DNA from: Episyrphus balteatus
Taxonomy: Eukaryota; Arthropoda; Insecta; Diptera; Syrphidae
NCBI RefSeq assembly: GCF_945859705.1
Contig: NC_079135.1
Coordinates: forward strand, 80,794,253 to 80,858,252
Reading direction: 5' to 3'
Length of the DNA stretch: 64,000 nucleotides
Shown in pieces: positions 39,101 to 46,612 of this stretch. The notes under the pieces are model-generated. The model saw nothing but the letters and a program-made list of their open reading frames with translations. It ran no database searches and was not told where the DNA came from. The position numbers were made by a program, and so were the translations under genes. Position 1 is the stretch's first letter, and every line of letters starts with the position of its first letter.

Positions 39101-39254
39101 TTCGCCGAAAAGTTTTTTCGGCAAAGCCTTTGAACAAGCAGCTCAAAAAAGTAACTCAGTCATAAGACAAGATTTCTTTGAGCCATCGTTAATACAAATT
39201 CGACAGAGTGATTTAACTCGATTTTTGGATACATTGACTGTTCTCTTGAGCTAA
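30194..39254 (+). CDS. Cdc45: Cell division control protein 45 (CMG helicase subunit)
   Basis: Exons 30194-30535, 37860-38380 and 38438-39254 join in phases 0 and 2 to give 559 residues, normal for the family. The N-terminus MFVQDLKLEFYN leads into the DHH-phosphoesterase-like strand NYDIDGICASKI (residues about 25-36). FVCDSHRPLDVCN follows, then an acidic linker (DSADEDDDEDDNEEE), LLWWAIVGTTEQ, and the C-terminal DYVYALLAILES, GPFFYFILNE and RFLDTLTVLLS segments. Cdc45 binds MCM2-7 and GINS to form the CMG helicase that unwinds DNA at replication forks in the nucleus; the family's DHH-like site is degenerate. The ATG is the first in frame before the conserved start. The coding frame is intact despite 7.3 kb of transposons in intron 1. 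It is convergent with TRMU. Confidence 0.95.
30990..31385 (-). pseudogene. LINE fragment: RNase H end and C-terminal zinc-knuckle region
   Basis: Minus strand, starting near 31385: WNERADELAKTGSTFLN, the conserved end of a retroelement RNase H domain. After a frame change come LTGHNSMGTHMSRMGI and SYHFLCECPSL, typical of I/R1/Jockey-type LINE C-termini. The 30600-30985 minus-strand open frame that follows may be its 3' tail, but I recognise nothing in it. Truncated and frameshifted. Confidence 0.7.
31980..33392 (+). CDS. Penelope-like reverse transcriptase with GIY-YIG endonuclease (partial)
   Basis: 470 residues from the first in-frame methionine; the true protein began further upstream. 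Reverse-transcriptase motifs in order: YGLPKVHK (37-44), FDVTALFPSIP (106-116) with the first catalytic Asp, GCSMGNGLSP (166-175), and YRYVDDTFAVV (200-210) with the catalytic Asp pair. The C-terminus has GIYQISCSNCDKKYIG (405-420), the GIY-YIG nuclease core with the CxxC insertion known from Penelope-like elements, followed by the conserved Arg/His/Glu segment RRAAEVRFNEHLRS. The two activities nick the target and prime reverse transcription. This frame is uninterrupted, which suggests a fairly recent insertion, but the N-terminal part is broken. Confidence 0.92.
   Translation: MNAMIVDAKIAVDTIHKAFNINKYKLRVSNPSVPLMYGLPKVHKNGDKMRKIVSNVSSPLTYITKWLVNDLRKFGSFDGFSVKNTFDFVDKIREIEIEDDEIMISFDVTALFPSIPVNEAVEAIKQHLHKFDLPPEQEKAYIDCINICMKHNCFQFRNLFYSNNFGCSMGNGLSPYVAEAFMCKFESDLHKEGKLPRIWYRYVDDTFAVVKKSEVDQVLTTINNRFSSIKFTFEKEDDKLHTLPFLDVEIKRKEKRVEFSVYRKSTSTDRYITKDSYCAYSQKIAAFHSMVYRLCRLPLSVENYMREYQQILHIANVNGYEKSIIDQLIKKHSKKLKRNNVSTLFEQNTNAQKQRITLPFAPNITNKLIHVFTKSEMSIVHTNNNKLKTLLGSTKDNTPTNRCSGIYQISCSNCDKKYIGQTRRAAEVRFNEHLRSVKKKEIDKAIAAHIYDPNNDNQHTITSFDNNFKL
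33591..35872. repeat. 2.28-kb palindromic (foldback) element inside the Penelope-like element
   Basis: Ends TAGTCCGGTCAA and TTGACCGGACTA. The arms match as 33625 with 35848 outside; inside the MITE insertion the pairing shifts by 386 bp, as expected from one insertion in the left arm. The centre lies near 34929, between CTTAAAAATACTCC and the inverted repeat of the arm. No coding sequence. A 25-bp direct repeat, 23/25 identical, flanks it (33566-33590 and 35889-35913). Confidence 0.85.
34111..34493. repeat. MITE with CAGnCCTATGATGG ends and AAT duplication
   Basis: CAGACCTATGATGGTAGCCG begins the left end and its near-inverse ends at CATAGGGCTG. AAT flanks both sides (34108-34110 and 34494-34496). 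The uninterrupted opposite arm of the surrounding palindrome (near 35350-35362) keeps a single copy of the target, confirming the insertion and its 3-bp duplication. The inside is rich in CCGATCGG repeats. Confidence 0.85.
35936..35966 (+). ncRNA. Hammerhead-ribozyme-like core in the Penelope-like element
   Basis: CTGATGA (35936-35942) and GAAA (35963-35966) flank a 5-bp stem (GGTTC 35944-35948 with GAACC 35958-35962) and a 9-nt loop, the core layout of hammerhead ribozymes, which Penelope-like elements are known to carry in their terminal repeats. One unpaired U follows the first core box. Stems I and III are not convincingly formed by eye, so activity is uncertain. Confidence 0.45.
36050..37103. 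other. Cdc45 intron 1, right part without recognised gene
   Basis: AT-rich. A short GTCGGCC/GGCCGAC-type repeated stretch (about 36120-36215) may be a degraded element. No coding sequence is supported. Confidence 0.4.
37104..37269. repeat. Imperfect inverted-repeat MITE (166 bp)
   Basis: Ends TCAGTGG...TATGCAA and TTGCATA...CCCAGTGA. The interior has inverted TCAGTACATTTTCT / AGAAAATGTACTGA blocks. Confidence 0.55.
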
Positions 39255-39293
39255 AATCAATGTTGACAACACAGTTTTAATCTTTAAGTAGTA

Positions 39294-39299
39294 TTTATT
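39294..39299 (-). terminator. Candidate poly(A) signal of TRMU
   Basis: TTTATT, reading AATAAA on the minus strand, about 290 bp after the TRMU stop. A second one lies at 39572-39577, only about 10 bp after the stop. Either is possible; use of the distal site would bring the two convergent 3'UTRs next to each other. Confidence 0.35.
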
Positions 39300-39538
39300 T
39301 TCATTTGTTTTTTTTTTTAACATTAAGGTCTAAAAAATAAGCGATCGCGTATCTCTAGATTTAAAATCAAAAAATGTTTTCCCCTGCATTAAGTAGTACA
39401 AAAATTTACAAACAAAACATAAAAACATTTTTAAATCAGGGTGAAATTGTATTTATCTTTGAATAATTGTTAACAACAAAAAATTGACTATAAGCTTCGT
39501 TAATATTTCTTACAATAGACAATACAAAAAATATATAA

Positions 39539-39544
39539 AATAAA
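39539..39544 (+). terminator. Candidate poly(A) signal of Cdc45
   Basis: AATAAA about 285 bp after the Cdc45 stop codon, in AT-rich sequence. If used, the transcript would run to within about 50 bp of the TRMU coding end on the other strand. Confidence 0.3.
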
Positions 39545-39586
39545 ATAAGAACCATTTACATTTTTTTTTAATTTATTGCTTTTTCG

Positions 39587-42500
39587 TTACATTTGTATTT
39601 TTGCAAATTGTTTGAAATTATTTTGCATCTGTTCTGAGGTTATAATTCTGGCACTGCCTAAACATTCGTCTTCTCGATAGAGTACAGCATATTGACCTGG
39701 TGTGAGTGCGCGTAGAGGTTTGTCTAAGGTTACTATTAAGCCAGTCTTATCACTTGCTTTTTCTACTGTACAATCAACTAAAGGTTTTGTATGTTGAAAT
39801 CGAAATTTACATCTTAGGTGGTTGAAGTCTTTAAGTGGATTGGTGGAAATCCATGATGGTTGTTGTGTGTAAATGACATTTGAAAATAAGGCGGGGTTAT
39901 CAGTACCATTTGCAACAAGTATAGAATTTGTTTCAGCATCCTTGGCAGCAACAAAATACGGACGAAGAAACGAATGCAACCGACATCGTTGTCCAACTGT
40001 CCACTGGTGAAAGCCCTCATGTTGTCCTACTACTTTACCCGTGTCAATGTCGATGAAGTCACCAGGTTTTGAATGAATATACTAAAAAAAAATCATACAT
40101 AACATTTTTCAATTTTAAGCAGATTTTGGTTTCTGAAAGATTTTAGTATGTAAGCTAACAGTTAGCTCGACCTGCATACTAGTCCTAAGGGTAAAAAATG
40201 GTCTGAGTGGGTTCTTCTAAGTATGGAAAACAATAACTGTTATTATACCTCTTTAATGAAATTTTTGAAATTTCTGTTGCCAATGAAACAAATTCCTGTA
40301 CTTTCTTTTTTCAAAGCAACTCTTCGAAGTCCAATTTTTTTCGCCATATCTTTCACTTCACTCTTTGTCAATTCTCCTAAGGGAAACATTGTTTTTCGAA
40401 GGGCTTCTTGTTGAATGCCAGATAGAAAGAAAGTCTGATCTTTAAATGAATCTTTTGCTTGAAGAAGACGAACTTCTGCAAAGAAAAAGGAAATGAATTA
40501 GTATTTTTTTTTTACGAATCAGTTAAAGAAATAGAATTTACCTTCATTTTTATTATAGTTTTCCAGATATGGTCCGAATGACGTTCTAGCGTAATGACCC
40601 ATTGCAATTGCATCGAAATCGAGTTTTTCTACTGCATGCTTATAGAAGTGATCAAATTTTATGTGTCTGTTGCATAGTATATCTGGGTTAGGGGTCAGTC
40701 CATTTTGATAATCTTCAAGAAAATTCCTAATTATATGATTTTTATTTTGTGCAACAATCAAAAAGCTTTTTTGTTATTATTATCAGCAGAGAATATAGAA
40801 TTACAAAGGCATTGAAAGTTTAAACAAAAGCAGGTTTTAACAATGTTGTCAGTATTTTTCTAAAACATTTAATCAAAACAGTTGGCAGGGTTTCGAAATT
40901 GAACCATTTATTTGCAAAACATGATAAGTCCACTTTTTTTCAAAATTCGTTTTTTTGACTAAATTTGTACTCCAGGGATAACCACGTCTGTCTTTAAAAT
41001 ATGAAGTATCTACTCCATCTATATCCGATTTTACAGCTACGCGAAATATTTTTTTAGTATCAAAAATAGAATAAGTCCCGGACTTATCATCTTTTGAAAA
41101 TAAACAACAGCTTCTTTTTGTGTTAATGGTATATTAGATTAATGGCTGAAAATCTTAAGTTTAAAGCTACTTTAAAGTTAAATAATTAGTCCGGACATTG
41201 TATTTTATTCTCAAATACAATTGTTTGATTGTTTGATAGACTGGGGCTAAAAGCAAAATTGCATATTCATTTAAAAACTAATTTCACATCCGTTTATTTT
41301 CAAAGTATGATAAATCCAAAAGCGTTTTTATTTTTTATCTTTTGAGCTATCGCTCCAAAAATTAAAAAAGAAACGGTATTTTGTAGCTAGGCAAGAGTTC
41401 TACAGAATATATTTTTTATAAATTTTTCTACGCATATCAAAAGAAAATAGAACGTTTTTTTCTTCTCCTCAAAAATTTAAAATCATGGACTTATCATGTT
41501 TTGCAAATAAATGATTCAATTGGATAAAAAAGATGGTTTTATTCTCAAATATTTTTAACTTCATCTGTTATAAAATATCCAGAAATATTATTCCTGTGCT
41601 CATTTTAATTTAAAAATGCAGTCGATCTTCTTGGTAATTCTATATTAAATGCATTAATAGTTTTTAGCCTCTTTGACTTACGAGAATACATTGTTCCAAT
41701 ACTCCTTAACGAAATTCACTTCAACCAAATCGATGCCAATTTTGTTGCAAACATAAGTTGCATCTGCTAGTTCTTTTTCTCCAGAACAACGGCCAGTTTC
41801 GTCAAGTTCATCCCAATTACGCATAAATACTCCCAACACAGAAAACCCTTTGTAAACAGGAAGAAATAATTTTTTATTTTTATTCGCATAAGGCATTGAG
41901 TTTTTTTTTAAATCCTCTTTTTGAGCTGGTAATAGAACATTTATAGTATAGTAAGGAAATAGTAAGGCAATGAAATTCGATTAAATTTTTTTAAGAAGTG
42001 TAGGGGTTTGCTTCAAGATAAAGGCACTAATCTCTGTTATCTGTTTTTATCTATTACACTGTTTTACAAAATAAAAATCATGTTAATTAGGTACTTTGGA
42101 AGTGACCTAGTAGAGGTTGTATGTAGGTATTACTGAGTACATCATATTTCGGAACTTGAAATTTTTCATAAACCCTCAAAATTTCAAGTTATCGTCAATT
42201 TTTCTACTCAGTTACCTACTAGGATACCACAAAAAGAAAATAGGGCTTAGTACGGATGATCTAGCAGAGGCTACGGCAATGAGGACAAACAGGAAAACAC
42301 TGTTCACTTCCTCTTACACTGCCCAGCACTCTGTCGCACTAGGAAGAATTTCTTAGGAAACTATTTCTTTAATGAATTAGAAGAACTATCGGAACTCTCG
42401 GGCAATAGCCTACTGAACTTTGTTAAGTACTCCAAATGGCTCGAACAACCATTGCATTCATAGGTTAACACTTTTTCATGAAGTTACAATACTTCAGGGT

Positions 42501-43234
42501 ATCACAAGGGATCTACATTGATCTAAATGTGACGGTAACAAAATCAATTGTCAGCCCATATAACCTAACCTAATCTTAAATTGACCGAAAAATGACTGAG
42601 TAGGTTAGACTCAGTCATTTCTCGGTAAATTTAGGATTTTCTTACAAGTGCCGAAATATGATGTACTCAGTAATACCTACAACCTCTGCTAGGTCATTTG
42701 CAAAGTAATTAACATGATTTTTACTTTGTAAAACAATGTTATTACCTATTATTTTTTTCGATGTCGTTCAATTCAAAATGGCAAAATATTGTTCCCAATA
42801 TTAGTTTATTAGGTACCCTTATTATGTAGATAGTAAAAAATTAATATACGATAAATTTCGAATTTCATAATATGGCTGATTATTGACTTCAAAGTATACC
42901 TAAATTCCCACAGTGTATTATTTTATAGACAAAAAAATAATGTATGTGTGAATGTCCAGAAAATGGTTACCGCCTAACCTCAACCAACCAAATAAATCAA
43001 GGTCGTTTGTTTCTTTAAGAGAAAGTCAACATTCCTCACTTTAACCATTTAGAAAAGAAGTCTTTTCCATGTTAGACAAGGTGTTGTTAGGACACTCACT
43101 TTTTCGAGCGGATAAATGAGGGTTAAGAATTCAATATTTTTTTTGCAACAAATGATACCTTTTTCCTTAAGTAGATATGCACTGACAGCACTATCAACTC
43201 CACCAGACACTCCAACTATTACTTTGCGAAACAT
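39587..43234 (-). CDS. TRMU: Mitochondrial tRNA-specific 2-thiouridylase
   Basis: Five exons: 43234-43159, 41847-41682, 40726-40542, 40475-40249 and 40081-39587, joining in frame to 382 residues. The N-terminal PP-loop is SGGVDSAVSAYLL, split from GVFMRNWDELDE by intron 1. VKEYWNNVFS, then TPNPDILCNRHIKF with the first catalytic Cys (about residue 99) and AIAMGHYAR follow. The second catalytic Cys is in KKESTGICFIGNRNF (about 205). The C-terminal barrel has LTPGQYAVLYREDECLGSARI. The enzyme activates U34 with ATP and inserts sulphur to form 2-thiouridine in mitochondrial Lys, Glu and Gln tRNAs. It is encoded in the nucleus and imported, although no long presequence is obvious before the PP-loop. 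Introns 1 and 2 each hold an inverted-repeat element. The frame is intact. Confidence 0.95.
40897..41522. repeat. Inverted-repeat element in TRMU intron 2
   Basis: AATTGAACCATTTATTTGCA with AACATGATAAGTCC at the left recurs inverted at the right (GGACTTATCATGTT and TGCAAATAAATGATTCAATT). Shorter GATAAGTCC-like motifs recur inside. No coding sequence. Confidence 0.7.
42061..42734. repeat. Inverted-repeat element in TRMU intron 1
   Basis: GTTTTACAAAATAAAAATCA...CATCATATTTCGG at the left (about 110 bp) recurs inverted at 42648-42734 with a few indels. The space between holds a LINE fragment, so this is either a nested insertion or an element that trapped LINE sequence. Confidence 0.75.
42230..42463 (+). 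pseudogene. LINE C-terminal fragment
   Basis: In one frame to the stop at 42461-42463: ENTVHFLLHCPALCRTRKNF, then FNELEELSELSGNSLLNFVK and KWLEQPLHS, the usual C-terminal zinc-knuckle tail of Jockey/I-type LINEs. The following 120 bp ends in CCTAACCTAA, like many LINE 3' ends. Only the last part of the element is present. Confidence 0.75.
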
Positions 43235-43331
43235 TTTGGAACAAAATAATATAAATACAAAAGTAACTTTAACTTTTTCTTCAGTTATATGTCACATTTT
43301 TTTAGAAAGAAACTACATAGACAAAAGCAAA

Positions 43332-43699
43332 TAGGGGGGTTCACATTGACCAACTTACCGGACAGACCGATTGTCATTTGGCCTGATGGCTGAATTATAT
43401 TTTTCGTTCACACTCATCAGACAATTTTCATCAAAACCCATTTTTCATCTTATTTTTAATGTATCTTTCACCTATTCTGCTCTCAAATTCAAGAGAATGG
43501 ATTATCACTGTCTGCCGGACAGACATGTCGTTCAATTGACTAACATGTCCGTCCGACCACCAAAAAATCAAAATTTTTTGAAAACCATCCGGCAAACCGG
43601 ACAGGTCGTCGGATGGGTGTTCACACTATCAAAACAGCATCAGATCAGACCAAACGGCGGCTGGTCTGTCCGGTAAGTTAGTCAATGTGAACCCCCCTA
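43332..43699. repeat. MITE with TAGGGGGGTTCACATTGAC ends, TRMU 5' flank
   Basis: 368 bp with TIRs of about 38 bp continuing into CAACTTACCGGACAGACC at the left, and inverted with one mismatch at the right. It lies about 100 bp upstream of the TRMU start codon, so it sits in or next to the promoter. Confidence 0.85.
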
Positions 43700-44066
43700 A
43701 TGAAAACAAAAACAAACTGACTAGTGTCAATCTGTCAATGTCAAACAGTATGCTGGGAAGATAACAAGAGACTCCTAAGTTTCCAGTCATTGGAAATTAA
43801 AAAAAAACTACCGGCACTGGAAAAGAAGGATTTTTCCAGTTAATTAGTCCGCATATCGTGGTAAATTTAAGTTTCCATTTTTCTCTCCAAATTTTAGCCG
43901 AGCTAAATTTTGCTGAGAATTTTAGCTGGAAGGTATGCAGTTCCAGCTTTGGAGAGAGAAGTGTTGTCTAAAATTTATGTCAAATTCCTTGGAACAAAAA
44001 AAAAAAAAAAAACGTTTCGTTTCGTTAAACCGATTTTTTACTAAGGAATTCAATATTAGGTGATAC
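43700..44066. other. Short intergenic stretch
   Basis: No gene or complete element recognised; contains an A-run near 43997-44012. Confidence 0.4.
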
Positions 44067-44524
44067 TAGGTGTGTTTTTATTACCACCGGTCTTAACTGG
44101 ACAAAAAAAACGCCTCGGGGCTTAACCTGAAATCTTGGCAGCACTGTATATTGAATGTTCCGAAAACAGCAGACACATCAAAAATTTAGGGTAGTCATAT
44201 TTTTCGCTTTCGTCATCTTCTTGTATTTTCCATGTATGTTTTACAAAGAGATACAAAAATGTATGCTAGCAAAACTATTTTAATACATTTTGTCCTTCCA
44301 AACGTGAGTTTTCACGTTTTTAAACAAATTCTAAACAATTTATGAAAAATTTGTTTGGTAGCACAGATTTAAAACTCTTCAAAAAGTTAAGCCCAGAGAA
44401 ATCTCCGGGCTAAACAACTAAGCCCAAGGGTCTAAGGTGTTGTTGTATTTAACATGTAAATTGCTTAGCCCAGACTGCGTTTTTTTTGTCTAGTTAAGAC
44501 CGGTTGTAATAAAAAACACACCTA
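44067..44524. repeat. MITE with TAGGTGTGTTTTTATTAC ends
   Basis: 458 bp. TIRs of about 48 bp run through ACCGGTCTTAACT and the A/T run to GCG, with a handful of mismatches. Inside, inverted GGGGCTTAA/TTAAGCCC-type blocks continue the symmetry. Confidence 0.85.
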
Positions 44525-44955
44525 CTTTCTTATTTCTTCACTTTTCCCCGTGTGTTAAATTGTGAAAGATAAAATATATGTCAATAGGAAAAAAATTGAA
44601 AATTATACCACTTCATTTGGTGAAATCTCCATAAATATTTTTCGCACATAAATAATTGCCGAGGACATTTACCCCGTTTGTATGACCGATTTAAAGATCG
44701 AATTGAAACTGAATCGAAATTTCGATCCAGGCATATGGAAGTACCAGATCGAGGAATCGAATTGAAATAGAATCGAAAACACAATTTTTCTTTTTAATAT
44801 ATTTGCAGTAAAATAGAAAAATCTAACCAAAAACAAAGTGCAAGTAAAACTAGATATCATTAGACATACATACATTGAATTTGCAAATAAGAAGACAATC
44901 ACACACAATTTCCACCATAAATTATATCTCGAGTATTCAATTCGTTAGGTATATA

Positions 44956-45774
44956 CCCTTCAAGCAAGAAAACTGAGTTCAACAAAGAAACTCCGACCTC
45001 AGACCGCGAAAATCGGGGTTGCACTCACACACTTGCAACTTTTTGTGTATGAACACAAAGTCGAACGAGAATCGTGAAAAATGAGAAAAGGAAAAGAAAG
45101 ACAAGGCCAACTAGAGCCAAAGCGTCATTTTGTTATTTTTTGTTGAAGTGTTTGGTCGCGTCGTGTCTCGTGTGGTTGTTTGTATAATGTTAGTTTATTA
45201 ATTATAAACAATTTTATTAAATTATAAACAATATGGAAAACAAAAAAGGTATGTTTTATGTATCGCTCAAAGTGTTTGGGTTAAAATGTTGTTTCTTCTT
45301 GTGTTGTAGATGTAATCTCTAATGATGAAGAAAAATCTAGAAGGTGAAACATCTAAAAAAACACCAACAACAGCAGCAGCATCAAATGAAATAAAATGAA
45401 AAAAAATGTATTGTATTTTATATTGTATTTATTGTGAAAATTTCGTTTGCCAAAATAAAATAAAAAATAAAACAGTTTCAGTGAAAAAAAAAATAAATCT
45501 TGTTCTTTTTTTGGTCGCAAATGCGAAATGTCATCCCTTTCTTATTCCTCTTTCTGGTAGGTTTTCGCTGCTCCGGATCAGGTCCACCTTCGGCTCCGTT
45601 TTCTCGGAATGGAGATTTTCACCACACCAATACATATGCAATCGACTTCGCGGTGATTATAATTTCCATACTAATTTGAGCCGCCTTCGGACCAGTTTCT
45701 GATCCGAAGTCGGACTCAGCTCCGCCTCAGGCGGAGCGGATTCGGCCCGAGGTCGGACCTGTTTGCTTGAAGGG
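44956..45774. repeat. MITE family with CCCTTCAAGCAAG ends, copy A
   Basis: CCCTTCAAGCAAGAAAAC at the left and GTTTGCTTGAAGGG at the right, with TA on both sides. Inside are G+C-rich blocks (CCGAAGTCGGACTCAGCTCC, GGCGGAGCGGATTC) and a small spliced-looking coding piece. Copies B and C lie to the right. Confidence 0.8.
45233..45347 (+). pseudogene. Captured mini-gene start with intron inside MITE copy A
   Basis: ATGGAAAACAAAAAAG, a GTATGT donor at 45249, an acceptor TTGTGTTGTAG ending at 45309, then a continuation giving 17 codons (MENKKDVISNDEEKSRR) and a TGA at 45345-45347. The splice sites are canonical and the frame is kept across the intron, so this looks like the captured 5' part of a host gene. 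Identity unknown. Confidence 0.4.
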
Positions 45775-45942
45775 TATGCATATTTTCGATTCGATTCAGC
45801 TCCCCGAGTCGGATCGGATCGACAAATCCGGATTCAACTCGATTCAGGTATATATAGACCTAAATTCTGATTCAATTCGGATTCAAATCGCCATAAAAAC
45901 GGGGTATATATCTGGATCAAATTGATCAAGGGTTAAGACAGA

Positions 45943-45985
45943 TACCCTTCAAGCAAGAAAACCGAGTTCGTTTGCTTGAAGGGTA
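45943..45985. repeat. Remnant copy B: only the two ends of the CCCTTCAAGC MITE
   Basis: 43 bp including the flanking TA pairs: the left end up to CCGAGTTC is joined directly to GTTTGCTTGAAGGG. The whole interior is missing. Confidence 0.75.
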
Positions 45986-45992
45986 AAGCCTA

Positions 45993-46271
45993 CCTTTCAA
46001 GCAAGAAAACGGAGTTCAGAAAAGACACTCCGACATCCGACCGAGAAAAACGGGGTTGCACTCACACACTTGCAACTTTTTGTGTATGAACACAAAGTCG
46101 AAGGAGAAATCGTGGTGAAAAAACCAATCCATATAAAATCGGCTCCGCGGTGATTATAATTTCCATACTATTTTGAGCCGCCTTCGGACCCGTTTCTGAG
46201 CCGAAGTCGGACTCAGCTCCGCCTGAGGCGGAGCGTATTCGGACCGAGGTCGGACTTGTTTGCTTGAAGGG
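45993..46271. repeat. Internally deleted copy C of the CCCTTCAAGC MITE
   Basis: Starts CCTTTCAAGCAAGAAAACGG and ends CTTGTTTGCTTGAAGGG. It shares the CACACACTTGCAACTTTTTG left interior and CGAAGTCGGACTCAGCTCCG right interior with copy A but lacks about 540 bp between them. Confidence 0.75.
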
Positions 46272-46612
46272 AAGTGCTTGAAGATTACCGACCTCAGTGA
46301 AATAACTACACCATTTTTGTTTTTGCTCAAAAGTGGTAGAATACTTTTCAAATTTCAATCGTGGTGAATTTAATATTTCCCACTGGAAAATTCCAAAGAT
46401 CACCCAACAACAAATACATACATCCTGGAAATTTGATTGCTCGATTATAACCCGTATTCTTATAATAGTGCAAAGTGCAATTATTTATATCGATCTTTGT
46501 GTCTACTCTCATTTTAAGTACATCATAGAAAATTGAAAAGAAAAATTATAAAATTTGTATTTCAAATGGTTCAAGTAAAATAAATTATTATATTCTGGAT
46601 TAAAACCGAAAA
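46272..46612. other. SORLA gene 5' flank
   Basis: No clear core-promoter motif. It probably contains the 5'UTR; the ATG at 46613 is preceded by AAACCGAAAA. Confidence 0.4.

Larger units (their letters stand above)
44670..45906. repeat. Outer MITE with TACCCCGTTT ends, interrupted
   Basis: TACCCCGTTTGTATGACCGA at the left and its near-inverse (GCCATAAAAACGGGGTA) at the right, with further TCGAATTGAA-type inverted blocks. A second MITE (44956-45774) is inserted within it. Confidence 0.7.
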
